This document shows positions 1 through 5,731 of a stretch of 9,663 nt of DNA, one piece after another. This DNA is from Deltaproteobacteria bacterium (lineage in GTDB: Bacteria > Desulfobacterota > Syntrophorhabdia > Syntrophorhabdales > Syntrophorhabdaceae). The DNA is taken from assembly GCA_003506795.1 (NCBI GenBank), contig DNYO01000143.1, positions 1 to 9,663 of the forward strand, in the 5' to 3' direction. Each line of letters opens with the position of its first letter. The stretch's first letter is position 1. The notes beneath the pieces were generated by a model, which was given only the letters and a program-made list of their open reading frames with translations, had not been told where the DNA came from and did no database searches. A program made the translations under genes and the position numbers.

Positions 1-7
1 TCGTCTC

Positions 8-36
8 TTTACCATTTCACCATAATCCGGTACAAT
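8..36 (+). promoter_or_regulatory. Possible sigma-70 promoter of the response regulator gene
   Basis: A -35-like TTTACC (8-13, 4 of 6 consensus bases) and a -10-like TACAAT (31-36, 5 of 6) are separated by 17 bp. Transcription would start near 43, giving a leader of about 78 nt before the ATG at 121. A GG...GC pair nearby is one base short of sigma-54 spacing, so a sigma-70 type is preferred. This rests on motif match only. Confidence 0.4.
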
Positions 37-53
37 GGTTTGAAGATGCATCA

Positions 54-77
54 GGTCGACACCCCGGGGAGGCGACC
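54..77. promoter_or_regulatory. Compound palindrome in the leader of the response regulator gene
   Basis: GGTCG (54-58) and CGACC (73-77) flank a perfect CCCCGGGG core (62-69), with 3-nt spacers on each side. It lies just downstream of the candidate transcription start. It could be an operator or an mRNA hairpin; it is not followed by a T-run, so it is not a terminator. It does not resemble the 17-bp dyads upstream of the sigma-54 promoters in this window. Confidence 0.3.
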
Positions 78-120
78 GACCGTTCAATAATCCTCCCCCC
101 GCAATCGGAGAGGTGATCAC

Positions 121-1473
121 ATGAAGGACCGTTCCCGCAAACTGCTCGTAATCGATGACGAGGTGAGATGGTGCCAGTTGTTGAGCGATACACTCACCTC
201 GGAGGGTTTTGACGTCACGGTGGCCAGCAACAGCACGACGGCATCACAGCTTATAAATCAGGTGGATTTCGATGTTATCCTTACCGACCTCAGGATGGCC
301 GGCAAGGATGGCTTGCAGCTTCTCGAAGAGACAAAAAGAGTGGCACCGACAACCCCGGTTATCCTGATTACCGCTTTTGGGTCCATCGATTCGGCGGTGC
401 AGGCGATGAAGATGGGTGCCTACGATTTCATAACGAAAAGCGGCGACATGAGCGAACTGGTCCTGGCCGTCGAGAAGGCACTCGAAACAAAGTCCCTGCG
501 AAAAGAAGTGATAGGCCTGAGAAGAAAACTGGAATCCCAGTACAGCTTCCATAAGATGATCGGGAAAAGCCCTCTCATGCAAAGGATTTATCAGCTCATC
601 GAGATGGTCTGCGATACATCGAGCAATGTTCTCGTAACGGGCGAGAGCGGTACGGGAAAAGAGCTCGTGGCAAAAGCCATTCATTACAATGGTGTCAGAA
701 AGAACGGGCCTTTCATCGCCGTGAACTGTGCCGCCATTCCCGAGAACCTCCTGGAGAGCGAGCTTTTCGGATACAGAAAGGGCGCCTTTACTGACGCAAA
801 GACCGATAAGGAAGGACTTGTTGTCGGCGCCTCCGGGGGGACATTATTTCTGGATGAGGTGACTGAAATGCCCCCATCGCTTCAGGCCAAGATATTGAGG
901 GTCATCGAAGAAAGGGAGGTACGCCCGCTGGGCGGCACGACCTCCTACCCGACGGATGTCCGCGTCATTTCCACTTCAAACCGTGATATCCAGACACGTA
1001 TAGATGAGGGACTCTTCAGAAGTGACCTCTATTATCGCTTACGAGTGATCGATATCGATCTTCCGCCTTTGCGGGAAAGAAAGGAAGATATTCCTCTCCT
1101 CGTCACGCACTTTCTGAACACATTCAACAAGGATCTCAAAAAGAAGGTACCCCATGTTTCCACAGAAGCGATGAAGATCTTTATGGATTACTCATGGCCG
1201 GGAAACGTAAGGGAATTGGAGAACGTGATCCAGAGGGCCGTAACTTTATGCCGGGGCGAGACTGTTATCCCCGACGACCTGCCGGTACTTATGACCAGGG
1301 CGATGGGCAATTCGTTTCTTGAACGCGCCGTTGGGAAGGGCCATACCCTTCTGGACCTGGAGAAGGAATATGTCCGCGAGGTGCTTGCAGAGGTAAGGGG
1401 AAACCGGTCCCGTGCGGCGGAAATCCTGGGTATCGACAGAAAAACCCTCTACCGAAAGCTCAAATCCGAATAA
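121..1473 (+). CDS. NtrC-family sigma-54-dependent response regulator
   Basis: This 450-residue cytoplasmic activator should, when phosphorylated, remodel sigma-54 RNA polymerase using ATP. The receiver domain (about 6-121) has the acidic pair D12-D13, phosphoacceptor D56 in LTDLRM, T84 and K106. The AAA+ domain (about 145-385) has Walker A GESGTGKE (174-181), the sigma-54-contacting loop as GAFTDA (221-226) instead of GAFTGA, Walker B TLFLDE (241-246), arginine-finger region FRSDLYYRL (299-307) and sensor II WPGNVREL (359-366). A Fis-type HTH (about 410-448) ends in RAAEILGIDRKTLYRKL. Length is typical of the family. The ATG is preceded by GGAGAGGTGAT (107-117), an excellent ribosome site. 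K106 is followed by Ser rather than the usual Pro. The partner histidine kinase is not in the window. Its candidate targets are the three sigma-54-type promoters downstream (inference). Confidence 0.95.
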   Translation: MKDRSRKLLVIDDEVRWCQLLSDTLTSEGFDVTVASNSTTASQLINQVDFDVILTDLRMAGKDGLQLLEETKRVAPTTPVILITAFGSIDSAVQAMKMGAYDFITKSGDMSELVLAVEKALETKSLRKEVIGLRRKLESQYSFHKMIGKSPLMQRIYQLIEMVCDTSSNVLVTGESGTGKELVAKAIHYNGVRKNGPFIAVNCAAIPENLLESELFGYRKGAFTDAKTDKEGLVVGASGGTLFLDEVTEMPPSLQAKILRVIEEREVRPLGGTTSYPTDVRVISTSNRDIQTRIDEGLFRSDLYYRLRVIDIDLPPLRERKEDIPLLVTHFLNTFNKDLKKKVPHVSTEAMKIFMDYSWPGNVRELENVIQRAVTLCRGETVIPDDLPVLMTRAMGNSFLERAVGKGHTLLDLEKEYVREVLAEVRGNRSRAAEILGIDRKTLYRKLKSE

Positions 1474-1500
1474 TCCATCACAAGACAGACTGGAAAGAGA

Positions 1501-1539
1501 TGGGGCAGAAAGCCTGCCCGACCGGGGCGCTATGCCCCA
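1501..1539. promoter_or_regulatory. Tandem dyads, candidate activator sites upstream of the zinc-ribbon promoter
   Basis: Two back-to-back inverted repeats are seen: TGGGGCA (1501-1507) facing TGCCCGA (1515-1521), and CGGGGCG-CTA-TGCCCCA (1523-1539). The second has the same 7-3-7 layout, and the same right arm, as the dyad at 2318-2334. It starts 106 bp upstream of the -24 element at 1629. They could also fold in RNA downstream of the response regulator gene (stems GGGCAG/CTGCCC and GGGGC/GCCCC), but no T-run follows, so a terminator is less likely than protein-binding sites. Confidence 0.45.
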
Positions 1540-1551
1540 AATGAATCCCGC

Positions 1552-1565
1552 GCCCGAAGCCGGGC
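1552..1565. repeat. Short inverted repeat
   Basis: GCCCG (1552-1556) and CGGGC (1561-1565) flank a 4-nt spacer, AAGC. It is the third small dyad in the region between the response regulator and the zinc-ribbon gene. Function is unknown and it may be incidental to the GC-rich sequence. Confidence 0.3.
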
Positions 1566-1628
1566 CGGATATCCTGTTCCCTTGCTGCGGGCCGTTCTAT
1601 GCCATCCGGCACATGTCTGCAGGACCGA

Positions 1629-1644
1629 TGGCGTGCAAATTGCA
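1629..1644 (+). promoter_or_regulatory. Sigma-54-like promoter of the zinc-ribbon gene
   Basis: TGGCGT-GCAAA-TTGCA matches the -24/-12 consensus TGGCAC-N5-TTGCW except for GT in place of AC; the invariant GG and GC are correctly spaced. The predicted start is near 1655, leaving a leader of about 76 nt before the ATG at 1731. A perfect 14-bp palindrome, CAAATTGCAATTTG (1636-1649), overlaps the -12 element. It is the weakest of the three such promoters in the window. Confidence 0.55.
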
Positions 1645-1666
1645 ATTTGGGTCCGAACTGCCTCAT

Positions 1667-1682
1667 CGGGGACGCGTCCCCG
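1667..1682. promoter_or_regulatory. Perfect 16-bp palindrome in the zinc-ribbon leader
   Basis: CGGGGACGCGTCCCCG is perfectly self-complementary over 16 bases. It lies about 12-27 nt downstream of the predicted sigma-54 start, so it would be in the transcribed leader. It could be a protein operator for a dimeric regulator or an mRNA structure. No T-run follows. Confidence 0.4.
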
Positions 1683-1730
1683 CCGGGGGGTGCCCGCGAA
1701 TTGACGGATGCAAGAGAACAGGGAGGAAAT

Positions 1731-1976
1731 ATGGCAAGGAAAATCGGTACGACGAGCAGAAGAATACCCAAAAGCAAATTCGATGCGCAGGAGACACACA
1801 AATGCCCCCGGTGCAACGCATTTCTGGTACATGAAAGGTTTTATGGCATGTGTGCCCATATCTGGGTTTGGCGCTGCATAAAATGCGGCGAAATAATCGA
1901 TGACGTGGTGCTCTACAACCGTCGTTTGCTCAAGAAAGCGGCTAAAGGCATAGATATAATGACACTGATCCGTTGA
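1731..1976 (+). CDS. Small zinc-ribbon protein of unknown function
   Basis: This 81-residue protein has two CxxC knuckles, CPRC (residues 25-28) and CIKC (49-52), 20 residues apart, which should bind one zinc ion; a fifth cysteine is C41. The N-terminus is basic (MARKIGTTSRR) and the C-terminal tail is also basic (NRRLLKKAAKG), so nucleic-acid or ribosome binding is plausible but unproven. The ATG at 1731 is chosen because GGGAGGA (1721-1727) lies just upstream; the frame stays open to 1599, but that extension would cross the promoter and palindromes and has no ribosome site. It appears to be transcribed alone, between a sigma-54-like promoter and a strong terminator. I do not recognise a named family. 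Confidence 0.75.
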   Translation: MARKIGTTSRRIPKSKFDAQETHKCPRCNAFLVHERFYGMCAHIWVWRCIKCGEIIDDVVLYNRRLLKKAAKGIDIMTLIR

Positions 1977-2065
1977 CCAAGTCCTGCGTGAATGACAGGG
2001 ATGTTTCCGTGAGTGGGCCCGGCCGGAATAAGCGGCCCGGAATATAACAATAGCCTCTATCGGAA

Positions 2066-2127
2066 GGGGGCGGCACCGCGGGTAGTGATAATACGCTACA
2101 GCGGGCCGTACCCCCCACCCCTTTTTT
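2066..2127 (+). terminator. Strong rho-independent terminator
   Basis: A long hairpin forms from GGGGG (2066-2070) with CCCCC (2111-2115), CGGC (2071-2074) with GCCG (2105-2108), CCGC (2076-2079) with GCGG (2101-2104) and GTAG (2082-2085) with CTAC (2096-2099), around a 10-nt loop. There are only small bulges, giving about 17 base pairs. A TTTTTT run (2122-2127) follows a few bases later. It lies about 90 nt beyond the zinc-ribbon stop codon and would end that transcript before the next sigma-54 promoter. The distance between stem and T-run is slightly long. Confidence 0.65.
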
Positions 2128-2146
2128 CTCTCTCCTCTTTTTCTCT
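2111..2146. repeat. Pyrimidine-only tract
   Basis: Thirty-six bases contain a single purine (A at 2117), and 2118-2146 is 29 uninterrupted pyrimidines of C, T and CT runs. It overlaps the right arm and T-run of the terminator, and the later T runs could act as extra release signals. No coding potential is seen. Confidence 0.5.
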
Positions 2147-2261
2147 GGACAGAAACCTTTCGTTCTTTCTGATTCCGGCGAAGGCCTTAAATCCAGGAGA
2201 GATCCGTACAAGGAACAAGTATCCAGAAGGATTTCCTAGCTGTTCTCCGTAATAATAAAGA

Positions 2262-2290
2262 TCCGCGAAGACCGCTGTTGTTTACGCGGA
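2262..2290. promoter_or_regulatory. Inverted repeat upstream of the kinase operon promoter
   Basis: TCCGCG (2262-2267) and CGCGGA (2285-2290) are perfect inverted copies with a 17-bp spacer, so their centres are 23 bp apart, about two helical turns. The element lies about 130-160 bp upstream of the -24 box at 2421. It could be a second regulator site; the sequence differs from the 17-bp dyad at 2318. Confidence 0.35.
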
Positions 2291-2317
2291 AAACATGGGT
2301 AGGAAGCCGACAGGTCT

Positions 2318-2334
2318 TGTGGCATAGTGCCCCA
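2318..2334. promoter_or_regulatory. 17-bp dyad, candidate activator-binding site of the kinase operon
   Basis: TGTGGCA-TAG-TGCCCCA is an imperfect palindrome with 7-bp arms (6 of 7 complementary) and a 3-bp centre. It matches 15 of 17 bases with the element at 6542-6558, and both lie upstream of sigma-54 promoters. It begins 103 bp before the -24 box. The size and position suit a Fis-type HTH enhancer-binding protein. A further half-site-like TGAGGCA follows at 2337-2343. Confidence 0.55.
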
Positions 2335-2403
2335 GGTGAGGCAGATACGGCCAGGGATTACAAAAGGCCGCAAATCATAATATCCTGTGATACCATGCAT
2401 TCA

Positions 2404-2416
2404 AGGACGGCCCGTC
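2404..2416. repeat. Inverted repeat abutting the -24 element
   Basis: Read on the plus strand, a GGACGG arm and a CCGTCC arm flank a single central C just upstream of the -24 box. A second perfect pair, TGGCAT (2421-2426) and ATGCCA (2440-2445), brackets the whole promoter core. Either could be a site for a repressor competing with polymerase, or chance; nothing in the sequence decides it. Confidence 0.3.
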
Positions 2417-2420
2417 CGGG

Positions 2421-2436
2421 TGGCATCAATGTTGCT
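2421..2436 (+). promoter_or_regulatory. Sigma-54 promoter of the kinase-HtrA operon
   Basis: TGGCAT-CAATG-TTGCT differs from the -24/-12 consensus TGGCAC-N5-TTGCW at one base, with correct GG/GC spacing. The predicted start is near 2447, only about 12 nt before the ATG at 2459, so the leader would be very short and carries no convincing Shine-Dalgarno sequence. The dyad at 2318-2334 lies at enhancer distance. Confidence 0.7.
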
Positions 2437-2458
2437 TTAATGCCAGGCGAGACCGCGA

Positions 2459-3544
2459 ATGGAGATCAATGAAAGTGAAATAGGCCGGTATCTTTCCGAA
2501 CGGTTTTCCGAACGGGTACGGATAATAGACGTGCGGGAACTATCGGGAAAAACGGCCGCCGACCAGGAGATGAAGAAATTCGGTTATGGCCGCCCGATTC
2601 TTGTCCTGTGTGTTATCGGCGGCAAGAGGAAGCGCCTGGTATTCCATCGGATTCGCCCCAACGCATTCGGCAGGGAACGGGAAGACGACAGGGCAGCGGC
2701 TGTCTGGCTCGACTATCAGACCTTTAATGTCCTGCCCCGCCATGTCCCCGCCGTTGATATGGCTGCCCTTGAGGACGACGGGAGTATGACCTCCCTGGGT
2801 CATGCCAGGGAACTGGTCCTTGTGACGGCGTTTCGACGCGGTGTGCCCTACGCACACGATCTGATGCGCATTCGCGACGACGGCACCCTTGGCGGACTTG
2901 ATCGCCGACGGGTCGAGAAACTGGCCTCTTATCTGGCGCAGATACATCAGCTGCGGCTTGATGAACCCCGTTTGTGGATACGCAGGCTCAGGGACCTCGT
3001 CGGCCATGGTGAGGGCATCATGGGTCTTACGGACAGCTACCAGCCCGATGCCGCGACAAACACTGACAAGGATTTGCGTGCCATCGAAGAGGCGGCAAAC
3101 ATGTGGCGCTGGCGCCTGAAAAGTGTTCCGGGCCGGCTCTGCCAGGTCCACGGGGATTTCCATCCCTTCAATATCGTTTTCGAGAAGGAAGATATTTTCT
3201 GGGTCCTTGACCGAAGCAGAGGCCCCTGGGGTGAAGCCGCGGATGACGTGAGCTGTATGGCAATCAATTATCTTTTTTTCTCATTGCAGCGGTATGGCTG
3301 CCTTGAAGGCCCCCTGAAGGAGCTCCATGATCTCTTCTGGAAAAGCTATCTCGCCTTCCGTCCCGACGATGGAATTCAGAGCGTGGTACAGCCATGGTTT
3401 GCGTGGCGGGCGTTGGTGCTCGCCAGTCCCTTGTGGTACCCGGACATTTCTTATGATGTGAGACGGAAGCTTTTCAATTTCATTCACAGGGTATTGAAGA
3501 CAAAGCGCTTCGACTACAAAAAGGTCAATGATTATATCGCTTAG
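2459..3544 (+). CDS. APH-fold phosphotransferase (aminoglycoside phosphotransferase-like kinase)
   Basis: This 361-residue cytoplasmic protein belongs to the APH/choline-kinase-like superfamily, which transfers phosphate from ATP to a small-molecule hydroxyl. The catalytic loop is HGDFHPFN (231-238), with catalytic D233 and metal-binding N238. The DFG-equivalent aspartate is D251 in WVLDRSRGPWGEAADD (248-263), and D263 is the usual structural acid. The N-terminal part (about 25-125) fits the small lobe. Substrate cannot be read from sequence; resistance to an aminoglycoside should not be assumed. The ATG at 2459 is the first in frame and gives a family-like N-terminus, but the ribosome site is weak. 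The stop is 18 nt before the next gene, whose ribosome site lies in the gap, so the two are almost certainly co-transcribed from the sigma-54 promoter at 2421. Confidence 0.85.
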   Translation: MEINESEIGRYLSERFSERVRIIDVRELSGKTAADQEMKKFGYGRPILVLCVIGGKRKRLVFHRIRPNAFGREREDDRAAAVWLDYQTFNVLPRHVPAVDMAALEDDGSMTSLGHARELVLVTAFRRGVPYAHDLMRIRDDGTLGGLDRRRVEKLASYLAQIHQLRLDEPRLWIRRLRDLVGHGEGIMGLTDSYQPDAATNTDKDLRAIEEAANMWRWRLKSVPGRLCQVHGDFHPFNIVFEKEDIFWVLDRSRGPWGEAADDVSCMAINYLFFSLQRYGCLEGPLKELHDLFWKSYLAFRPDDGIQSVVQPWFAWRALVLASPLWYPDISYDVRRKLFNFIHRVLKTKRFDYKKVNDYIA

Positions 3545-3562
3545 CAGGAGGAGGAACGGACG

Positions 3563-4156
3563 ATGAACCCGGCAGCAAAATCAGGATTCGCGGTATGGTT
3601 CACGGGGTTGCCGTCGTCGGGAAAATCGGTGATGGCGGAAAAGATGTGTGGGATACTATCAGAGCGCGGCGTTACCGTGGTGCTTTTCGATTCCGACGAA
3701 CTGAGACGAGTGCTGACACCGCGCCCTGTCTACACGGACGAAGAAAGGGACTGGTTCTACGGCGTCGTGGTCTATCTTGCCGAGCATCTTACGGAAAGCG
3801 GGGTCAATGTCGTGATATCCGCCACTGCGCCGCGGCGATATTACCGCGCAACGGCCCGCCTGCACATCGAGAAATTCGCCGAAGTCTTCGTTGACTGTCC
3901 TGAAGCGCTCTGTCGGGCGCGTGATCCTAAAGGGCTCTGGAAAAAAGCCGACAGGGGCGAGATCAGAAGCTTGCCCGGCGCCGGCATCCCCTACGAGAAG
4001 CCCTCCTCGCCGGAGGTTCGTATAGATACAGCTCGTACGTCCGTCACCGACGGGGCCCGTAGAGTACTCAGCGGACTCGAGGCCCTCGGTTTTATTGATA
4101 AGGGGCATGATAAAGTCAAGAGACGTTCGGTTGACGGAAAAATAATTTTCCTGTAA
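3563..4156 (+). CDS. APS-kinase-like (CysC-like) P-loop kinase, substrate uncertain
   Basis: This 197-residue cytoplasmic kinase has Walker A GLPSSGKS (15-22), DSDELR (43-48) in place of the DGDNVR of adenylylsulfate kinases, and a well-kept lid/C-terminal signature, ARDPKGLWKKA (119-129) then GEIRSLPGAGIPYE (132-145). The ENIRR segment that binds APS in true CysC enzymes is absent: after YTDEER (57-62) the chain reads DWFYGVVVYLAEHL. So it probably phosphorylates something other than APS. There are no ATP sulfurylase or other sulfate-assimilation genes nearby. Diverged CysC homologues with other substrates are known, for example the cytidine diphosphoramidate kinase of Campylobacter capsule synthesis. 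A strong AGGAGGAGGA site precedes the ATG, and the stop is 7 nt before the protease gene. The upstream phosphotransferase may act in the same pathway (inference). Confidence 0.8.
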   Translation: MNPAAKSGFAVWFTGLPSSGKSVMAEKMCGILSERGVTVVLFDSDELRRVLTPRPVYTDEERDWFYGVVVYLAEHLTESGVNVVISATAPRRYYRATARLHIEKFAEVFVDCPEALCRARDPKGLWKKADRGEIRSLPGAGIPYEKPSSPEVRIDTARTSVTDGARRVLSGLEALGFIDKGHDKVKRRSVDGKIIFL

Positions 4157-4163
4157 GGGTCGC

Positions 4164-5618
4164 ATGGTGAAGAGATATCCGGCATGTCAGACGCTCTGTA
4201 AGATCATTCTCGCATTTCTGTGCGTTGCAACCCAGCAGGCCGGATGTGTGTGGGCAGGTGTCGACGGTCCGCAGGCAATCACGCCGCCCGCCGGCGCGGC
4301 GGCCGAGGAGAATTCTTTCGTTGCGGTTGTGCGGGATGTGGGACCGTCAGTTGTATCGATACGCGCCGAGAGGGTCCTGGAGGGACTGCAATTGCCCGAT
4401 GGGGAAGAGGGTATTGACGAAGAGAATATACGGCAATTTCTTGAGGAACTGCTGAGACGCAAGACGTCTCCGGGAAAACGCACGGGAATACGCGAGGCTT
4501 CCGGACTAATCGTGACCCCGGATGGATATGTGCTGACAAATTATCATGTCGTGGCAGATGCGATCAGGGTGGTTGTCCAGCTCCACGATGGGAGCGTCTT
4601 TGATGGAAAGGTCGCCGGCAGCGACAGCAAGACGGACCTTGCCCTCGTGCGGATCAAGGCCCACGGGCTCAAAGTGCCGCCACTGGGGGATTCGGAGCGA
4701 ATAGAACCGGGCCAGTGGGCGATAGCGATAGGCTCCCCCTATGGTTTTGAGAAAAGCGTGACCCTGGGAGTAATCAGTGCGAAAAGCCGCCCCGGTTTCG
4801 GGATGAGTTCACTGGGAGAGCTGATCCAGACTGATGCCTCGATCAATCCGGGAAACAGCGGAGGTCCTCTCGTGAACATAAGGGGGGAGGTGATAGGGAT
4901 TAACTCCATTGTGGTCCGGCCGGGTCAGGGTATCGGCTTCGCAATCCCCATCAACCTCGTAAAAAGGGTGGTCCAGGACTTGATTGAACAGGGAAAGGTT
5001 TTGCGTGCATGGGTGGGGTTGGGGCTTCAGGACCTTACTCCGGACATCAAGAGATACTTCGACCTCAAGGGCCCCGGGGCGCTGGTGAGACAGGTCGTGA
5101 AAAAGGGTCCAGCGGACATGGCCGGTTTGCAGCCGGGCGACATCATTGTCGCAGTTGAGGGAAAACAGGCGGCCAACACACAGTTTGTGATCAACACGAT
5201 CCAGGAGCAAAGGATAGGGCAAACTGTAAACGTGGAAGGGATCCGTAACGGCAAAAGCTTTACAGCCGCGATCACCACCACGGATGAGGAAAAATTCCGA
5301 TCCGGCACTATTAGAGTGACCATCTCTGAAGAAAGGAGACCCTTTGGGCTTGCAGTCAGGACAATAACACCAGGGATCGCGCAAAAGCTTGGCCACCCCG
5401 ACCTTGAAGGCGTGGTTATAACTCGGGTGGAGATGGGTTCTCCCGCCCATGCCGCATCATTGATGGCCGATGACGTCATTGTCCTCGTCAATGGCAGGCG
5501 TGTCAAAAACGATACAGACTATCTGGCAGTCCTGAAAAAAGCAGAGCCTGAAAAAGGTGTTCTCATGATGATCGACAGGTTGGGTTCCACTTTCTTCGTT
5601 GTGCTTCGGGATCAATAG
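4164..5618 (+). CDS. Periplasmic HtrA/DegP-type serine protease with two PDZ domains
   Basis: This 484-residue protein is a DegP/DegQ-like envelope quality-control protease. A signal peptide (about 1-31: basic start, hydrophobic ILAFLCVA, cleavage likely after VWA) directs it to the periplasm; C28 is not in a good lipobox. The trypsin-like domain (about 45-275) has the full triad: H128 in LTNYHVV, D158 in SKTDLAL and S232 in GNSGGP. PDZ1 spans about 281-372 and PDZ2 about 390-480. The segment before the catalytic His, around residues 80-107, is charged (GIDEENIRQFLEELLRRK) rather than the aromatic loop often seen here. Length is normal for a two-PDZ enzyme. It follows the kinase gene after 7 nt, with a modest AAGGGT ribosome site, so it is the third gene of the operon. 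A symbol such as degP or degQ cannot be assigned between paralogues. Confidence 0.93.
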   Translation: MVKRYPACQTLCKIILAFLCVATQQAGCVWAGVDGPQAITPPAGAAAEENSFVAVVRDVGPSVVSIRAERVLEGLQLPDGEEGIDEENIRQFLEELLRRKTSPGKRTGIREASGLIVTPDGYVLTNYHVVADAIRVVVQLHDGSVFDGKVAGSDSKTDLALVRIKAHGLKVPPLGDSERIEPGQWAIAIGSPYGFEKSVTLGVISAKSRPGFGMSSLGELIQTDASINPGNSGGPLVNIRGEVIGINSIVVRPGQGIGFAIPINLVKRVVQDLIEQGKVLRAWVGLGLQDLTPDIKRYFDLKGPGALVRQVVKKGPADMAGLQPGDIIVAVEGKQAANTQFVINTIQEQRIGQTVNVEGIRNGKSFTAAITTTDEEKFRSGTIRVTISEERRPFGLAVRTITPGIAQKLGHPDLEGVVITRVEMGSPAHAASLMADDVIVLVNGRRVKNDTDYLAVLKKAEPEKGVLMMIDRLGSTFFVVLRDQ

Positions 5619-5689
5619 CGGTTCCCTGGCCGACCCCGGTGACACGAACGTTACGACCGTTATTCCAAAGCCAAACAGTTTCGGTAGAT

Positions 5690-5706
5690 CCTGCACATTA
5701 TGCAGG
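5690..5706. terminator. Possible terminator hairpin between convergent genes
   Basis: CCTGCA (5690-5695) and TGCAGG (5701-5706) form a perfect 6-bp stem with a CATTA loop. It lies in the 113-bp gap between the protease and the convergent EEP gene. Only a poor T-rich stretch follows on either strand, so it would be a weak, possibly two-way terminator. Confidence 0.35.
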
Positions 5707-5731
5707 CTCCGTTTCGTCATAACAGGCAAAT

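Noticed and set aside
1412..1834. 140-codon plus-strand open frame from the end of the response regulator into the zinc-ribbon gene
   Set aside because: It overlaps both genes out of frame, crosses the promoter and palindromes, and has no domain.
2278..2472. 64-codon open frame with a TTG start before the phosphotransferase
   Set aside because: No ribosome site, a rare start codon, and it runs through the 17-bp dyad and the sigma-54 promoter.
2540..3163. Long open frame on the minus strand inside the phosphotransferase gene
   Set aside because: It is a shadow of a gene with clear catalytic motifs on the plus strand; it has no recognisable domain and no suitable ribosome site or gap.
2459..3544. 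Reading the phosphotransferase as an antibiotic-resistance gene
   Set aside because: Only fold-level APH motifs are present, and the operon context points to a housekeeping or stress role; no aminoglycoside-specific signature is recognised.
4809..5450. 213-codon minus-strand open frame inside the HtrA gene
   Set aside because: It lies wholly within a well-supported protease; composition is rich in Cys, His and Pro as expected for an antisense shadow.
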